Below, piece by piece: positions 14,962 through 26,843 of a stretch of DNA of 64,000 nt. The DNA is from Hamiltosporidium tvaerminnensis (taxonomy: Eukaryota; Microsporidia; Dubosqiidae). The stretch's first letter is position 1. Every line of letters begins with the position of its first letter. The position numbers were made by a program, and so were the translations under genes. Under the pieces are notes generated by a model. It was not told the origin of the DNA and did not search any database. It saw only the letters and a list, made by a program, of their open reading frames with translations. Where the stretch lies: NCBI GenBank assembly GCA_022605425.2, contig JAKIMF020000011.1, forward strand, positions 186,001-250,000, in the 5' to 3' direction.

Positions 14962-16514
14962 ATGAAACCGATCATATTTTTATTTTATATCTTGGTGACT
15001 TATACTGTTACTAATAAAAGGAATAAACAGATAAAGATGTTACAAAAAAAAAGTAAACCGAAAACAATAAAATCTATTCCGGATTTTGTCATTTATAATG
15101 ATAAAAATTCATTGGTATATAAAATACTTCTTAACAAACCTCATATAGAAGGCATATCTAATTACCTATCGACAATATTTAATAGATATTTGAATCAAGA
15201 ATCTTTTGAAACAAAAATAAAAGAAATTGTTTCTGATTTTAAGAAAATCCCACACAATGAGAAGAATTATGAGGAATTATATGACACAGTAAGTTCATAC
15301 TTAGAAAATCAACTTGATGATCATAAAGAAATGTTTTTAACAAAATATAAAACTGATGAAATTAGAAAACAGTTTTTTGAGTATATGTTTAGAACCTCGA
15401 AAAACGAAATTTGTATTCCGGATTCATATTTTTTAGCTCCTGCGATAAAATACTCTGTGTCTAAGCTTGGAGTGTGCACGAGTTTTAAAACTTCAGAAGA
15501 GGTTTTCCTGAAAAATATTGAAAAAACTGGAACACTTGAAAATGATATTATTATAAATGTGTTGATTAGACGTTTCGAAAATTTTATATTATATATTCAA
15601 ACTTTTTTGCCAATTATCAAGATTTTTGTAACTTTCTTGTGAAAAATGATTGTAGAAATCTGTTGTATAAAAAAGATTCTTCGAAAAAAATCATTTTTTT
15701 CAACAAAAATCACTTCAAGACGGTATAATCACGGAAAAATCATTTTGTGGAGATATAATGAAACAAATAATTGCAAAATCAAAATATTTTGCAAACGAGA
15801 AGTTTCACTTTGCCTATGAAAATGTCCAGCAGATTTGCCCGAATCATATAATCTAAATACCGGAACATAGATTTCATTTTTTTGGTAATTTTGATATTCA
15901 GATGAAGTAAAAACTACAGAGTATTTAAACAAATTAAGTGATGTGAACACATCAAAAGACCAAAAAAAATCAGAAATTCTTTCTGAAGAATCATCGGCTT
16001 TAAATAAGACTACTTGCATTGAATTAAAAATGAATTTTAAGGCTTTCTTGGATCAGCAAAAAACTAGAAGAAAGGAAACACATAAAAAAAAGAATTTAAA
16101 CATTTATTTTCCTTTTGATTTTAACGAAATGTATACTAAATTTCTAAATCATGATCAAACAAAAATATTTGAAAAAATTCAAATAAAAAAGGATTCTGAA
16201 AGGTGTAATTATTTTTCAGTTCAGACTATCTTTACATTGGTAACAAAATATTTTAAAACTAATCAACTTACTTTGACACACAAATATTAGAAAATATTTT
16301 CAAAGAAATATTGGAACTTTTAAAAGAAATAGATCTATTTTATTTTTTGCAAATTATTCCTGAAAATTTTAATCATTTCCAATTAGGTTTTGCGTTCGCA
16401 AAAGCAATTTATTCTAATTGCAAGTTAAGCGACTTTGAAAGGAAAAATCCGGACATTGTCAAAGAAATTAATCTACATACAGCGGAAATATATACAACAA
16501 ATTTAAAGCCTTGA
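14962..16514 (+). pseudogene. Decayed secreted-protein gene, unknown family
   Basis: An ATG at 14962 opens a 226-codon frame whose first 17 or so residues are a plausible signal peptide (hydrophobic run FLFYILVTYTV). The frame ends at 15642. Coding-like sequence then continues on the same strand in other frames: about 15758-15855, then 15906-16290 (rich in Lys, Glu and Asn, with no ATG at its head), then about 16290-16514, with several frame changes between. Intact neighbours are single open frames, so the simplest reading is one gene of about 500 codons broken by several frameshifts. An alternative is a short intact secreted protein (14962-15642) followed by an unrelated relic. No domain is recognised. 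Confidence 0.5.
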
Positions 16515-16738
16515 TTGAAAAATCAAAAAGCAAGTATTTCAAAAAAAGCCTTTAAAATACAAACAAAAGTAAAAATTTTAATAAATTTACTTATCTACTC
16601 TTCTTTTCTAAAAAAACGTCTAAATTTTTTCACAAATATCAAGATTATTATTAATAAATTTATTAATTTCAAGAATGGAATATAATATAAATGGTAATAT
16701 ATAGATTATATTTGACTATTTCAACCCGGCATTGGTGT

Positions 16739-17524
16739 TTATTCATTTTTTATCGGTTTTTTTCTTTCCGCAATTCTTTTGGAATATGTCTGCTTAGAAA
16801 ATTGATTGAACAAACCAAATAACACAGCAACATAAAATACATTGCTCAACAATGCCAGTACTTTAAACGAAGTAAAAATATTTTCATTTTTAAGTAAATC
16901 TCCTTTAAAAATATGAATTAAAATAAAAATATTTCCCATAACAAATTGTGTCATCTGCATTTTTGTAATAAGATGCTTGTATTTAGTTTTAATTCCAAGG
17001 CACGTCAAAGAATAATAAGCATACATTATAGTATGAACAAATGAATTAAGAACTACAAATATCCAAGGAACATGTGATTCACATTTGGCAAGCATCCAAC
17101 AACAAATAATAGCACCTGCATGGTGATACATCTGTAAGAAAGAAGTTCTTTTTTTATTTACGTGTAAAATTATTGTGTCAATTATTTCATAATATTTTGA
17201 TAAATAAAAAAGTTTCGTCCAAAAGATCATTTTTTTATACAAAAATTTATTTCCGTCATTTAAAAAATTGTAAAACGTACTTTTTTTATAGCAATCTAAT
17301 AAAATATTGTAAGTTTTATAAAATACGATTCCACTAAAAACACATAAAATTAGATTATGAAGAACCATCATTAAAGTAAGTAATGAAAATTTCTTTCTTT
17401 GTGGTGGTGTTACTTGTGATATTCTTTTATTTTCGTACTGAACATAAGCCATATAAAGAAATGAAGAAATAACAGGTGTTTTCCAGTCCATTATAAAAGT
17501 ATCGAATTTATCTTTAAATTCCAT
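16739..17524 (-). CDS. ELO-family fatty acid elongase (3-ketoacyl-CoA synthase)
   Basis: Members of this family condense malonyl-CoA with acyl-CoA in the ER membrane, the first step of fatty acid elongation. The 261-residue product has about seven hydrophobic segments. It carries the family blocks YYEIIDT (111-117), the histidine-box region LQMYHHAG (130-137), NSFVHTIMYAYYSL (160-173) and a TQF motif (192-194). The canonical first His of HXXHH is Gln131 here; from memory, Gln at this position is reported in some algal elongases, so activity is not excluded. The open frame extends 60 codons further upstream, but only to a TTG. The ATG at 17524 has a CCC motif 5-7 bases upstream, gives the usual family length, and is preferred. 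The C-terminus is basic, as expected for an ER membrane protein. Confidence 0.88.
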   Translation of the reverse strand: MEFKDKFDTFIMDWKTPVISSFLYMAYVQYENKRISQVTPPQRKKFSLLTLMMVLHNLILCVFSGIVFYKTYNILLDCYKKSTFYNFLNDGNKFLYKKMIFWTKLFYLSKYYEIIDTIILHVNKKRTSFLQMYHHAGAIICCWMLAKCESHVPWIFVVLNSFVHTIMYAYYSLTCLGIKTKYKHLITKMQMTQFVMGNIFILIHIFKGDLLKNENIFTSFKVLALLSNVFYVAVLFGLFNQFSKQTYSKRIAERKKPIKNE

Positions 17525-17528
17525 ATAA

Positions 17529-17531
17529 GGG
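17529..17531 (-). promoter_or_regulatory. CCC motif upstream of elongase ATG
   Basis: On the minus strand the sequence reads CCC, then TTAT, then ATG. Microsporidian genes often carry a CCC- or GGG-type motif close to the start codon. Its position here decides the choice of start for the elongase. Confidence 0.5.
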
Positions 17532-17724
17532 TATTCTTTTTTAAGAATTTTTATGATTAAATGATTAACCCATTTTGATTTAAAAATATATTTTAGAATA
17601 AAAGATTTTTTAAAAAAAATATTAAATAGAAAAAAAAATATGAAATTGAGAAATAGGTAATTTAAGTTAAAATTTATATAATCATTTGAAAAGGAATGAT
17701 ACAAAAATATTCTAAAGGTGTATT

Positions 17725-20700
17725 AAAATATATATTAGTCGTTTTGGTGTAATAGGAAAAATACTGTTTTGAACAAAAAAAAATTGCGTTTAACGATGCC
17801 AACTCTAAAAGATGCTAAAATTATATTTGATTTCATCTTTTAAAACAATCAAACGAATTTTTAACTTATATTAGAACGCTAATAACCGAGCATTATTATA
17901 TTATAGAATTTGTAGAAATTACTTATTTGTTAAAATTATAATTAAAAATTTTATCTTTGTTTTAATATTCTCTTCTAACATTTTAATCTCTGAATTTGTG
18001 TATTTCTTAAATTCTCTTTATAATTTATATGACTATTCTTCTGATTTGCTGTCTTAATCTAAAGATAGGATTATATTATATTTTTTTTTACGTGTTTACC
18101 AAATATTCTCGGTGCCTGTCTCATATAGATTTTTGATTTACATACCTTTCAATTCTAAATAACGCTTTAGATCAAAGTTCTTCGGAATTCGTTTTCTGCT
18201 CAAGCTCTTTTTAAAGTTCAAGATAATAATTCTGAATATTTTCTTACGGATAACGATTTAAGTATATCTCTATATTTAAAGTTGTTTGAAGTCTTTTAAG
18301 ATAAATATGTGGTGTTTTGTCACATTACCGTTCAATTTATTCCATAGGTGATTATCTGAACACTGAAGCATTAAATGAGACCTATTTGAGTAGATTAAAG
18401 AGCATGCTTTAGCTATTTTTTAAGTTTAAGAAATTTGAGTGTGAATTCTTACTTCAATAAAGTTTATGATGTTTTTACTTTGTATAAAGTATATTTTTGG
18501 GTCATTTATTCTAAATTCGACAGTAGTTTTTTTTGATTTCCTCTTGATTTTACGTATACATTCTCAAGGAATTCTTAACCAACCAATTGACTCGAATTCT
18601 TTTCTTTATTTCAATTTATAGCTATTGTTAGAAGGTAGGTATTGGCATCTAACTTCTTCATGATGCTATCTATGTAGTTATGCCTAAGAAATTTTTAACT
18701 TCGAGTAGTAAAATGTCTATATTTCACCGGATTTTGACTGTGTAATTATCCGCTTTTTTGCTTGACCTATAAAAAAAATAATTTTTAGAATTTTATATAC
18801 TTTTTTAAATTTAACGATTTGGTTCTTTACTTAGTTAAACGTCAATTTAAATTTTCAACCACTTTTAATACCGGATATTTCAACCTTTGGTTAAATAAAG
18901 TGATGAATACCTTGAACTTAATATTCAAATACCGTATATTTCTTAGAATCATTACATTCTTTACCTTTTTAAATTTAGCTTGTAGTTCCATAAATATTTC
19001 AATAAAGAAATGAGATGATCATGAATTGTAAAATAGAAGGTTTCTTATATTGTGAATTTTAAATGTGTGAAAAATATTTAGGAATCTTATGATATAAAGT
19101 TAGAAATTAATTGTAAAAAATTTAAGAAAACATAAACATTTAAATTAGACTATTTGCTTAAATTTTTCTAACTATATCTTAGCGTTTCAAAATTATCTAA
19201 ATATTAGGGTCTGAATTTTTGGTACTGAATTTTTTATTCTAAATTTTGAACTTTGAATTAAATCGCGAACTTACATATTTTAGTTGGTTATCGTTACGTA
19301 CTGGCAGACAAGTTCCAAAAAATGATAAAAATAGGGGTTTTTCCTTAATTATGAATCTTTTTTATAGAAATCTCTGATCCAATGTTTTTTTAGTAAAATT
19401 GTAATCCAATTTTCGCACTCTTTTATGAATATTTTTTTTCACTTTTGGGTTTTTTTCTGAAGTGGTTTTTTCGTTGAAATATAAACAGTGTCTGCTTTTT
19501 TCTTATTACTTCGAAGTGTAAAAACAATATTATTTTCAGAATTCTTCATGTATTTTATTGATATAACGAAATCTTAACTTCAACCAGAAATCTAAGCCAT
19601 TTATTGGAATTTATTTTCAATATTAATTTATATAAAAAACCACGAAAAAGTTTTAGTTTCGACATCTAATGTGTATAAAAGGCATTTATAATACTTTCTT
19701 ATAATTTAAAGATTTTATTATGAACTAAAATTCTGGTTATATAATTAAAAGTATACAATTCTGTATAATCAATGAAATACATCCTTCGAAAAAGTGAATA
19801 AAGAGGTTTCTTTAACTTTCAAAAGCATATATTTAAAATTTTTTTTTATTTCATGATTTATTTTGAAAGCTAAAAGTTTTTATACTCAATGTTTAATTTT
19901 ATTGAAATTTGCTGTTATATCAAAATGAAAAATTGGAAATTAAAAAGTCTATATTAGTTAAAAATATATTGTTTTCTTTTTACTTTTTTACATTAGTACT
20001 CTTGGGGCGCCAAAATATAAAGACTAAGTCGGCGTAAGGTAACTATTAATATTATTTCTGATTTTTGTTGTTTAATTATTTTCTTTATGTTATTAATTTA
20101 AATAAATTAGATAAATTAAACAAAACCTACCGATAATATAAAAAATTGGTAATTTTCTACAAATATATCGTTTAAATATAAAAATATTACCAGAATATAA
20201 AGAATTTACAAGCTTTAAACGGGTATTAGAAAAGTTTTAAACTAAAATTCACTTAAGAATATTTTGGAAAGTTTATGTTCATATAAATTTATGAAAAGGT
20301 AATAAAGTGTAATTTACTTCGGATTTCATATAAAATTTTCCAATTGCTTTAAATTTAGTATCAGTGTGCCTTATATGTATTTTATGGAAAGCAGTAAAAA
20401 AATTTCTTTTTTAAAGCTTTATTAAAAGAAATAAACTATTTCATTATGAAAATTTACTAATATACAGAGATAATAAAACCTAAATCTGAATTCATTATCG
20501 AATGAAATCTATTCAATTTATAATTAAGAAGGAATTGAAAATTTATTAATTGTAAATTCATTAAGTTACGCAATATTTGATTCTTAAATAAAATAAAATA
20601 ATATTTTTCAGCTTTTATAAATATTTTAGATTTTATAGACCTATACTCAGATTATCTTGCAAAAATTTTAAATTTTTAAAACAAAAAAATGCTTTTATAA

Positions 20701-22917
20701 AGAAGGAAAACTATTGTCTAACTTCATATTATCAGTCATAAAACGAATCTTAATTAGAATATCGTGTTTTTATTTGAATTATTTATCTCTAACGTTCTGT
20801 AAATATGTGTGATAATTGCTAATATTAATGAAAATACCAATTTTATATTGATGAAGTTCTTTAAACTATTTTTATTAAGAATGATTAAAAGTAGTAACCT
20901 TATTTACTAACTTGTTCTGGTCTTCTTATACTTCTCGGTGTTGAAGATAAAGTTATAAAATTATGAGTCATAATAGGAAATATTATAAACAAAACAAAAA
21001 AGAAATAATGCCACTTCTGTGATCATATTTCATCCATATATATATCAAATACGATATCGAAATAAGATTATAATCCTAATTCTTTCAAAAATACAATATA
21101 AATATAAAATATTTTGTATGTGCTTTTTAATTATACCCAATAACGATAAAAAAAACCATTAAATATTTATTAAAAAAATTATTTGAAATATTAATTCTTC
21201 TCAAATCACTATTTAAAGTATAAGTAACTTAAAAATGTGAATAGCGTGTTGTGTATCTTAATTCCCATTGAAATAACTTTTTTAAGAAAATTAAGAAAGT
21301 CTGTGACATATAATTTGATCTAAGAAATTCGCTAAAAATTTAAATCAAATTTAAAATGTTCATTTTAATCAAAAAAGATATTTATAGTCATTTTTTAGAT
21401 ATTATTTTTTCCTATCTTTATGATAAACTTCTAAAACATCCTACACAATAAAAAACGCACAATTTATCTTTTATATGTTGATAATATAATATTATTGAAT
21501 TCTGTTATTGTATTTCTACTCAAAATCTTTGATTTGAATCGGAAAGATGTTTAGATCTTCCAATTTTAGAGTAGCATGAACTTTTTTTTCCTTTGAATAG
21601 AGTATGACATAAAATGAAGTATATGTGTGTTTTTCTAAATCATATCTTAGTATTTTCTTGATTTTGCAAGATATAGACTGCTTTACTTTACACGATCACT
21701 TAATCATTGTTTTGGTTTACGTTGGTTTTAAGTCTGAAAAGAAGGCATTTTCTATTTGTGAATACTATATCAGAATAAAAACTTCATCATATTTAAGAAT
21801 ATGAGTATCAAGTATAATTTATAACTTATGAGAATTAAAAAAACGAAATTTTTCATGATTTGTTGTTCTGAAAATATTTACCTCATGAATTGAAGATGCT
21901 ATAGAGTTTGAAAGTCGTAAAAAGTGAATGTAATATTCATTTTGGCACGAATAGAACTCTTATTTTTTTAGTATTTCTTGTGAAATACGCATTATATTTG
22001 ATTGTTTGGATTTAAATTTCCTAAGAAAAAATGCTTGAAGTTCAAATTCCGTTTTGAAAGCCAGTAATTACTGTATGAGCATTCGTAGAGCAACAAGACA
22101 GAAATAACTTTGGTTATAGAATATAGGAAGTATTTTTAAGTCAAATCAAATTAATTTTATAATATAATTCGACATTTTGTGTATAAAAAGTATTTTAGAC
22201 TATAAATTCCTTGATTAATTTTTTTACAATTTCAATCAAGATTATCTTGATTATTACTTTAAATTATAAATTAATCTTGGGTTGTTTTGTTTAATAAAGA
22301 AAATTAATCGTATAGTTTATTTTAAAGTTTAAGCACTCAAAATGCCTGGCTAATTTCTTAAGAAAAGGTTAGGGTTATTTTTGGAAGAATCTAGTATTAT
22401 GTATAAATGTATATAGTAATTACTTTATGTTATAGCGATAACTATTGGCATTTAATAAATATACTTTTACTTATAAAGACTATTTTCTATTTAGAAAAAT
22501 GATTAAAAAAAATTAAAATTTGATGAGATATGAAAATAGCCTTTTCTGGTTCCAAAGAACAAATAAAGAAAGACAAACAACCTATATATATTAAATTAAA
22601 GTAAAAACCAAAATGTTTATATTTTCATTTTTACTCAAAGTATAAAATTTTTTATAATAGATCTATAACCAAGTACTCCTAAATTGAAAGAATATAAAAT
22701 TTTTAAAAATAGATGAAATTAGATGTAAATAGAGCAATAAAATTGTAGAGAAAGTTAAATATTTGACAGCCCAATATGAACTTAGTAGTTTACTAAAATT
22801 TTATCAATTTTCATCTATTAGTCATTTATAAAATTCGATTAAAAAGTTTATTTATTAGAAGTCTTATTAAAAGACTAAAAAGAGTCAAAAGTACTTAACT
22901 GATATTTTTATAATAAT
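17725..22917. other. Gene-free AT-rich intergenic stretch
   Basis: Both strands were read. No open frame here resembles a protein; the best is a 64-codon low-complexity frame at 18819-19013 that starts with a non-ATG codon. No RNA gene and no long repeat was seen. Confidence 0.6.
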
Positions 22918-23113
22918 TATTTTCTATTTTCTATTTTCTATTTTCTATTTTCTATTTTCTATTTTCTATTTTCAAACATTTCAAAATTTTCTATTTTCTA
23001 TTTTCTATTTTCTATTTTCTATTTTCTATTTTCTATTTTCTATTTTCTATTTTCTATTTTCTATTTTCTATTTTCTATTTTCAAACATTTCAAAATTTTC
23101 TATTTTCTATTTT
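22918..23113. repeat. TTTTCTA 7-bp minisatellite with higher-order unit
   Basis: A long array of the 7-base unit TTTTCTA is interrupted twice by the same spacer, TTTTCAAACATTTCAAAA (about 22971-22988 and 23080-23097). The array-plus-spacer block has therefore itself been duplicated. It ends only about 105 bases before the ATG of the pseudouridine synthase, so it occupies that gene's promoter or 5' leader. Confidence 0.9.
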
Positions 23114-23218
23114 ATTTTTAGAAATGGTATTTATATTTTCTGTTCCTTGCATTCGCTTTTCTCAAAAAACAATTTTTTTTTAACATTTATTTCTTTAAAA
23201 AAATTCCGTTTTTTTCGA

Positions 23219-24238
23219 ATGGTTAAAAATAAAAACGAATCAATTGAAAAATCAAAATATGAAAAATATTTGCATTCACTTTCCAAAGATCAACTAATAA
23301 AAATAATTTTTCCACCTGTAAATTTTATAAAGAATAAATACATAAAATCGTACAAAAAAATTGCATTGAAATTTTCATATTACGGAAAGAATTTTTATGG
23401 TTTAGTTATGCAAGATAACAAAGATACTGTTGAATTAAGAATATTAAGAGTGATGTATTATAACGGATTAATAAATTCTTTTACATCAAATGATATATCA
23501 TTTGCCGGTAGAACTGATGCAGGTGTAAGTGCAAAGAATATGGTAATGTCTGTAACTTTCCCTTCAATTCGTACTGAAGATGAAAACAGTAATATTTTAA
23601 AAAATACAGTTGAAAAAAATAATTCAAATGAAAATTTTATTTTAGAGAAAAACAAAGAATACGATTATATAAAAATGCTAAATAGTGGTTTACCAGAAGA
23701 AATATTAATACATTCTTATTCTTTGGTACCAAAAGATTTTGATGCTCGGCATTCATGTATTTCAAGAAAATATAAATATTTTTTTCGAAGTAATAATTTG
23801 AACATAAATTTAATGAAAGAAATTTGTAAATATTTTTTTGAGGTAAAAAATTTTGAAAATTTTTGTAAAAAATCCAAGGAAAAAGAATTTAAAAAGAAAG
23901 GACTTGAAATAGACAAAGCATATTATTGTAGATCATTGACCAGCATATCTATAGAGATGGTTGAGGATTCTGTTTATTGTCTGAATATAAAAGCCAAATC
24001 ATTTTTACACAATATGGTAAGAAAAATATTTTGGGTTTTACAACAGGTTGGTTTAAACAATTCAATTGATATTTTTTATAAAATTCTTAATGGTGATGTT
24101 CAGTGTGGGACTGCAAAAGCTGAGAATCTATTATTTTATGGATGTGAATATGATGAAAATTTATATTTTTTAGGAAGTAATGAAAACAAAAATGATTATA
24201 TAATTGAAAAATTTATTAAATCGGAAATATACAAATGA
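23219..24238 (+). CDS. DEG1: tRNA pseudouridine synthase, Pus3/Deg1 type
   Basis: TruA-family enzyme expected to convert uridines 38/39 of the tRNA anticodon arm to pseudouridine. The catalytic motif GRTDAGVSA carries the nucleophilic Asp at residue 100 of the 339-residue product. Family blocks follow: FDARHSCISRKYKYFF, a FENFCK block like the Pus3 HDFRNFCK region, and AKSFLHNMVRKIFWVLQQVG near the C-terminus, corresponding to the conserved FLWHQVR region. The Pus3 assignment over Pus1 rests on the FENFCK block and the early YYGKNFYGLVMQDN segment. The frame opens 24 codons earlier, but only at a TTG; the first in-frame ATG is 23219. The protein is compact, as is usual in microsporidia. A charged low-complexity insert (about residues 119-143) separates the catalytic region from the next block. 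Confidence 0.87.
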   Translation: MVKNKNESIEKSKYEKYLHSLSKDQLIKIIFPPVNFIKNKYIKSYKKIALKFSYYGKNFYGLVMQDNKDTVELRILRVMYYNGLINSFTSNDISFAGRTDAGVSAKNMVMSVTFPSIRTEDENSNILKNTVEKNNSNENFILEKNKEYDYIKMLNSGLPEEILIHSYSLVPKDFDARHSCISRKYKYFFRSNNLNINLMKEICKYFFEVKNFENFCKKSKEKEFKKKGLEIDKAYYCRSLTSISIEMVEDSVYCLNIKAKSFLHNMVRKIFWVLQQVGLNNSIDIFYKILNGDVQCGTAKAENLLFYGCEYDENLYFLGSNENKNDYIIEKFIKSEIYK

Positions 24239-26843
24239 GAAGATCTTTTTGGGTGTTTTTTATATTTTATACTGATTTAAAGACTAGAATATTGAATGAG
24301 ATACGTGTTTAATTTTGATTTTTACTTTTTAATTTTCAAAAACATCTAAATTGGGAAATTATGTTTTTTTTAGAAAATTGAAACAAATATAATGAAGAGT
24401 CGGATTTAGAAGAAAAAACTACTGTGGTAAAAGAGGTGGAAGAAAATATATAAAAATGGTAAAAAAAAAATATTTTAATTTAGAATTTTATTAAATAAAT
24501 AATTAGAAAATTAAAAAAATATGCTTTTCCGTTAAAATTAATCAATATAATACACCAAAACCTCTTTTATATTTAAATAAGATATTTATAAGGAAATAAT
24601 CATATAATTAAAAGGTAAATAAAATATCTAAATTTTATAATAGAACCATGATTTTTATTCGCTTAAAATCTAATTGAAATTCTTATTGAAATTCTTATTA
24701 AAATACTTTTTAATATTTATTTAATATTTTATGAGTAAAATAATTTTATAGCTTAAAAGTAATTTTGGAATTTATATTCTTAGAATCTGTGGTAATAATT
24801 AAAAGTTATAAAATAATCGAGTGTTTTCTATTAATAAAATATTAAATAAATGTGTTTGGAGATATTTTTCGAGTAATTTTAATAATTTATAATATATTGC
24901 ATCTGATTTAATTATACACAGTTAGTCATGTTTTCTGGTTAAATAAACTATAAAAAAAGTATTTGTATTATCATATTCTTTATTTAAATAATAGTTTGGT
25001 TGAAATTATTATAAGATTAAATATTTTATGTGATTCAAGAACTTTTGTAGATTTATTTTTAAAATTCCGGTGTGTTTTGATTAAATTTCTTATCTGAAAA
25101 AAAAGAGTAAAATTTTAGAAACACTATAAAATTAAACTTAGATATATTATATAACAGTAAAATCATAATTATATTTTCCTTAGAGTGAACCTAAAAAAAG
25201 GTATGAGCCATTTTTTTATAAACCGAGATAATTTGACAAAGAAAAAATTAAAGAATCAAAGAAAAAACGTAACAATATGTCATACAAGGAGATGAAATAT
25301 AGATATGATTCATACTATCACTAAAAGTATATACTATTTGTTAGAAAGTGTTCAGCAAGCTAATATTAAAATTAATTGAGATAAAAGCTGAAACGAAATG
25401 GTTGAAACTACCACTTCGATATTAAATATAGTAAATCAGTAAACTCTAAAAACGTGTAAATAAAAGACATATAGATAGATTTATACTTTGGACTGAAAGA
25501 AATCACAAAGTATTTGATGTTTTTACTGCATTTAAATTTTATTAAATTGTCGATTAAATTTAATTTTTATAAATAATCGGGGAATTAATAATACATTACC
25601 AGCAGAGAAATATATTTCTATATGATATATGATATATGATTAAAAATAATAATTAACTTTTTTATGTAAACCTGGGATTATTAAATATACCAAATATGTT
25701 TTTTAAAGAGAAATGTGCTATGTTGTTTACAGGAATTCAAAGCCTTCCTGGTTGAAAAAATGTAACTGCTGTCCAAAAACACTATCGATATTCGATATGA
25801 TTTTTACATATCTATGGTTTTATCTTGAAAAATGCGTAAATCCATTTAATGAATGATAGGCGCAATCAGGGGATGTATTTCGCTTTCATGGATTTTATCT
25901 GGATTGTATTTAACCTCAAACGCCTCCGGACAATGTGGCTTTTCTTCTTACTTTAGGATTTTTAAACAAATAGACTAACACACAAGATGTATCTCGAATA
26001 TCTATGTAGATTTCTTTGAAGCGATAGCATATCAAAATTTATAAAATGCTGCTTCGATTACCTGGCTTTGAAATGGTATTTTTTGTGTCTTCTAAGCATC
26101 TGGTCTTATATCCGAGTGATTAAGGCTTGTATTCCAGGTTTACACATATCGATTACCTAAAAAACCAGTCATGTTGTAAAATTTGATACATTTCGAAAAA
26201 AAAGTAATTATTTAGATTTTTTAGATTTTTGTAGACTCGCTATTTGTAAATAAATTTAATAAATTAAAAAAAAAGGTATGATTTCTACCTAATAGAAATC
26301 GAAACAATGATATGAACACCGATTTCATTTCATTATTTTATAACGGTATATTTTAAAAGTATTTTCCTCTTCAATAAGTCGGGTATACTCAATTTTTATT
26401 ATATGATATTACTAGAAAAAATAATTTAAATATCTGTTTTAATTTGATTGTATTGATTTTTCTCAAATAGATTTAAACATAATATTACATGACAAATGAA
26501 TTGGAAACATCCGGTGAAATTTGATTTAAGTGATTTATTTTTCAAACCGTTTTTAATTTAATTTTTTAAAAAAAAGCTTTTAAGGAAAATAAAATTTTTT
26601 TAATTTAATTTTTTTTAAATCAATTTACTAAATATAAAAATATGAATAATTTAAGAATATTATTATATATTGGGTTATACTTTAAATTTTTTTTAATATT
26701 TCTCTTTTGGAATTATGTAAAGAAATTTATCAATTACTATATAAGTAAATTTATTTTAAATTTATATTTTAAATCTTTTTAATTTTCTTTTTTCGTAAAT
26801 TAGGTTATAATTTCAAATTTATGGAAATTTATTTTTGAAAAAC
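24239..26843. other. Intergenic, with LINE tail and weak coding relic
   Basis: AT-rich DNA with no intact gene. It holds the short LINE 3' fragment at 24388-24515 and a less AT-rich patch at about 25730-26160. On the minus strand that patch has short coding-like runs separated by stops, probably a decayed mobile-element or gene remnant. Confidence 0.5.
24388..24515 (+). mobile_element. 3'-end fragment of REL-endonuclease LINE
   Basis: This stretch matches the end of the LINE copy at 61963-63665. It encodes the last residues (ESDLEEE, then a VVKEVEENI-like end), followed by the shared 3' tail with GGTAAAAA and AGAATTTTATTAAATAAA. It is a strongly 5'-truncated insertion of about 130 bases, typical of target-primed reverse transcription. 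Confidence 0.8.

Noticed and set aside
22918-23113. CRISPR-like array (repeat with repeated spacer)
   Set aside because: Seven-base units with a twice-repeated identical spacer in a eukaryotic context; it is a minisatellite.
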